The translations under genes and the position numbers were made by a program. Shown here piece by piece: positions 51,135-52,810 of a stretch of DNA of 52,810 nt. Below the pieces are notes generated by a model. That model saw nothing but the letters and a program-made list of their open reading frames with translations, was not told the origin of the DNA and ran no database searches. This DNA comes from Maricaulis salignorans (GTDB lineage: Bacteria > Pseudomonadota > Alphaproteobacteria > Caulobacterales > Aquidulcibacteraceae): contig CAMDDL010000015.1 in assembly GCA_945891505.1 (NCBI GenBank), positions 1 through 52,810 on the forward strand. Direction: 5' to 3'. Position 1 is the stretch's first letter, and every line of letters starts with the position of its first letter.

Positions 51135-52808
51135 ATGAAATCCCTATCAAGACGTGGCACATTGGCGGGGCTTTCAGGGTTCACGGGGATCGTTGCGCTA
51201 TCTGGCACGGCGGCTGCGCGCGGCCTCGGAGACGGTGTGTTTACCCACGGCGTCGCTTCAGGTGATCCAACCACAAATGCCGTGATCATTTGGACCCGGT
51301 TTGTCCCAAAAGTCGCTGTGCCGGGCCCGGTTCGCTGGCAAGTGGCACGCGATGAAGCTTTCAGCCGTATCATCGCCCAGGGTGTCGCGCAGGCCACGCC
51401 AGAAACCGACTATTGTATCAAAGTAGACGCAACTGGTTTAGCACCCGGTCAGCGTTATTTTTACCGCTTCCTATCCCGTTCCGGGCCATCCGTGACTGGC
51501 CTGACACGCACAGCGCCCGAGCGTGGACGCGAGCCACTGACAATTGCGGGGTTTGCCTGCTCAATGCTGCCGGCTGGCTATTTCCGGGCCTATGCAGATG
51601 CGGCAACGCGCGATGATATTGATCTGTGTGCCCATGTTGGCGACTATATTTACGAGTATGGAGATGAGTTACGGCAGTTTGCACCCAATATGTTACCAGA
51701 GCGTACTTGGGAGCCAAAAACCGAAATCATCACCTATGCTGACTATGCACGCCGCTATGCGAGCTACAGGGCAGACCCCGATTTACAAGAGCTCCATCGC
51801 GTCAAACCCTTCGTGCATGTCTGGGATGATCATGAATTTACCAATGACGCCTGGCGCGAAGGCGCACAGAACCATCAGCCATTGACAGAAGGCCCTTGGA
51901 TGCCGCGCCGTGACGCGGCCGCCAAAGCATGGTTTGACTGGCTGCCGGTTCGCCCGCAACCCGGGCAACCACGCCGAATTCATCATACCCTGAAATGGGG
52001 TGATCTGGCCCATCTGATTATGCTCGATTCCCGCCTGATGCGCGACAAGCAACCGGATTCGTGGCAATCTTTGCTCAATAACTTTGTCGATGGTGACCGC
52101 GCGCGCTTTGACCGCGAGGCGCTAAGGCTTTGGCAAGACGAGATCGGAGCACCCACCCGCACCGTTTTGGGTTCTGACCAAGAAACATGGCTTGCGAGCC
52201 AGTTGAAAGCCTCTCGCGATGCTGGCACGAATTGGCAGGTCCTCATCGAAGGCAGCGTGCTCGGACGTTTCCAGATGCCGCGTCAATCCGAGACTTGGTT
52301 GGCGCCGGACGCTTCCGCCAATGAAAAGAAAGCGCGGCGTATTCTTGCACAAGTTGGTGAGCTCGGCCTGCCCTTTGATACCCCATTGTGGAGTGGGTTT
52401 CCTGCCGCACGGGAGCGCTTATTGGCGAGTTGCAAAGCAAATGGCAGTAATGTCTTCGCCTTTGGCGGGGAAACCCACATTGGCTGGGCGTTTAACTTGC
52501 CCGGCGGTCCAGATGGCCCTGCCGCCGTTGAGATTGCCTGCACGGCCGTGACCTCTTCCAATAGTTTCAGACCAGATGGGTTTGACGACGTGAGCCGCGA
52601 AGCCGCCTTCATTGAGGCCAGCCCGGAACTCGCGTGGTGTGATGTCCACCATTGGGGCTACACCAGCGTGCGATTTGAGGCTAAAGCAGCGACGGCTGAT
52701 TTCACAGGCTTCCGCTCCGTCTCAGCCCGCAACACGCCTGTCGCCAAACGCAGTCAGTTGGTTGCCGAAACAACCAAAGTCGGGGTCCGTCCTTGGATCG
52801 TGTCTTAG
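51135..52808 (+). CDS. phoD: PhoD-type alkaline phosphatase/phosphodiesterase
   Basis: 557-aa exported enzyme; ATG 51135 with AGAGG 7 nt upstream. The start SLSRRGTLAGLSG is a Tat signal. Family blocks: THGVASGDPTTNAVIIWTR, LAPGQRYFYRF, HVGDYIYEYG, HVWDDHEFTNDAW, LKWGDLAHLIMLDSR, LGSDQETWL and GGETHIGWAF. These hold the metal-binding Asp/His and the phosphate site (Ca/Fe in characterised PhoD). PhoD cleaves phosphodiesters such as teichoic acid or phospholipid headgroups, matching the other phosphate-linked enzymes of this locus. The stop TAG ends at 52808, two bases before the window edge. Symbol given at family level. Confidence 0.92.
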   Translation: MKSLSRRGTLAGLSGFTGIVALSGTAAARGLGDGVFTHGVASGDPTTNAVIIWTRFVPKVAVPGPVRWQVARDEAFSRIIAQGVAQATPETDYCIKVDATGLAPGQRYFYRFLSRSGPSVTGLTRTAPERGREPLTIAGFACSMLPAGYFRAYADAATRDDIDLCAHVGDYIYEYGDELRQFAPNMLPERTWEPKTEIITYADYARRYASYRADPDLQELHRVKPFVHVWDDHEFTNDAWREGAQNHQPLTEGPWMPRRDAAAKAWFDWLPVRPQPGQPRRIHHTLKWGDLAHLIMLDSRLMRDKQPDSWQSLLNNFVDGDRARFDREALRLWQDEIGAPTRTVLGSDQETWLASQLKASRDAGTNWQVLIEGSVLGRFQMPRQSETWLAPDASANEKKARRILAQVGELGLPFDTPLWSGFPAARERLLASCKANGSNVFAFGGETHIGWAFNLPGGPDGPAAVEIACTAVTSSNSFRPDGFDDVSREAAFIEASPELAWCDVHHWGYTSVRFEAKAATADFTGFRSVSARNTPVAKRSQLVAETTKVGVRPWIVS

Positions 52809-52810
52809 GG

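Noticed and set aside
1-52810. tRNA, rRNA or CRISPR arrays
   Set aside because: No cloverleaf-like segments, rRNA-like blocks or regularly spaced repeats with unique spacers were seen. The short tandem arrays have no spacers.

Overview
This window looks like a piece of an alphaproteobacterial chromosome, most likely Sphingomonadales (inference). The reasons are three large TonB-dependent receptors, several glutathione-transferase-fold genes beside acyl-CoA catabolic genes, a Baeyer-Villiger monooxygenase next to an alpha/beta hydrolase, a CrtR-like membrane desaturase, and frequent GTG/TTG alternatives around good ATG starts. I saw no rRNA, tRNA or CRISPR array.

Region 1 (1-7.9 kb): a metallo-beta-lactamase-fold hydrolase, then a minus-strand operon of haloalkane-dehalogenase-like hydrolase, Baeyer-Villiger monooxygenase, DUF4345-like membrane protein and arylsulfatase. 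An EF-hand protein and a TetR regulator are divergent, with a perfect inverted repeat between them. Region 2 (8-16.8 kb): an IS3-like scar with an inverted duplication, a small leader-like ORF, a QueG-like 4Fe-4S protein paired with a YgfZ/CAF17-like folate-binding-fold protein, and an AEC transporter. A minus-strand operon of TonB receptor, MFS transporter and enolase-superfamily enzyme follows.

Region 3 (17-20 kb): two paralogous 223-aa Crp/Fnr-type regulators flank about 1.4 kb of dead DNA (conserved-protein pseudogene, resolvase fragment, IS481-like fragment). A shared near-palindrome TA(C/T)AAA-N4-TTTGT lies about 80-90 bp upstream of three catabolic transcription units, so these regulators may control one regulon. 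Region 4 (20-29.9 kb): a long plus-strand operon with two acyl-CoA dehydrogenases, nitronate monooxygenase, lipoprotein, 2-hydroxychromene-2-carboxylate-isomerase-like protein, acyl-CoA ligase, three GST-fold proteins and a truncated SDR. It looks like CoA-dependent degradation of a hydrophobic, possibly steroid- or terpenoid-like, compound; the substrate is not readable from sequence.

Region 5 (29.9-39.9 kb): a patchwork of truncated genes and IS scars (SDR / IS3 OrfB / transglutaminase; HipA C-terminus; an IS21-like end between two broken genes). Intact genes lie among them: TspO, NamZ-type muramidase, desaturase, the MmyA/MmyB (Fic) pair with three operator-like repeats at exact 33-bp steps, and a YqjD/YqjE-like membrane trio. 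Region 6 (39.9-52.8 kb): a coherent locus of PHP/CehA-type metallohydrolase, ROK regulator, two TonB receptors, phosphodiester glycosidase, GPH-type sugar symporter and PhoD-type phosphodiesterase. With NamZ nearby, it suggests uptake and breakdown of a phosphodiester-linked or amino-sugar glycan. The ROK gene and the first TonB receptor share a promoter whose -35 and -10 boxes are interleaved with a 7-bp inverted repeat.
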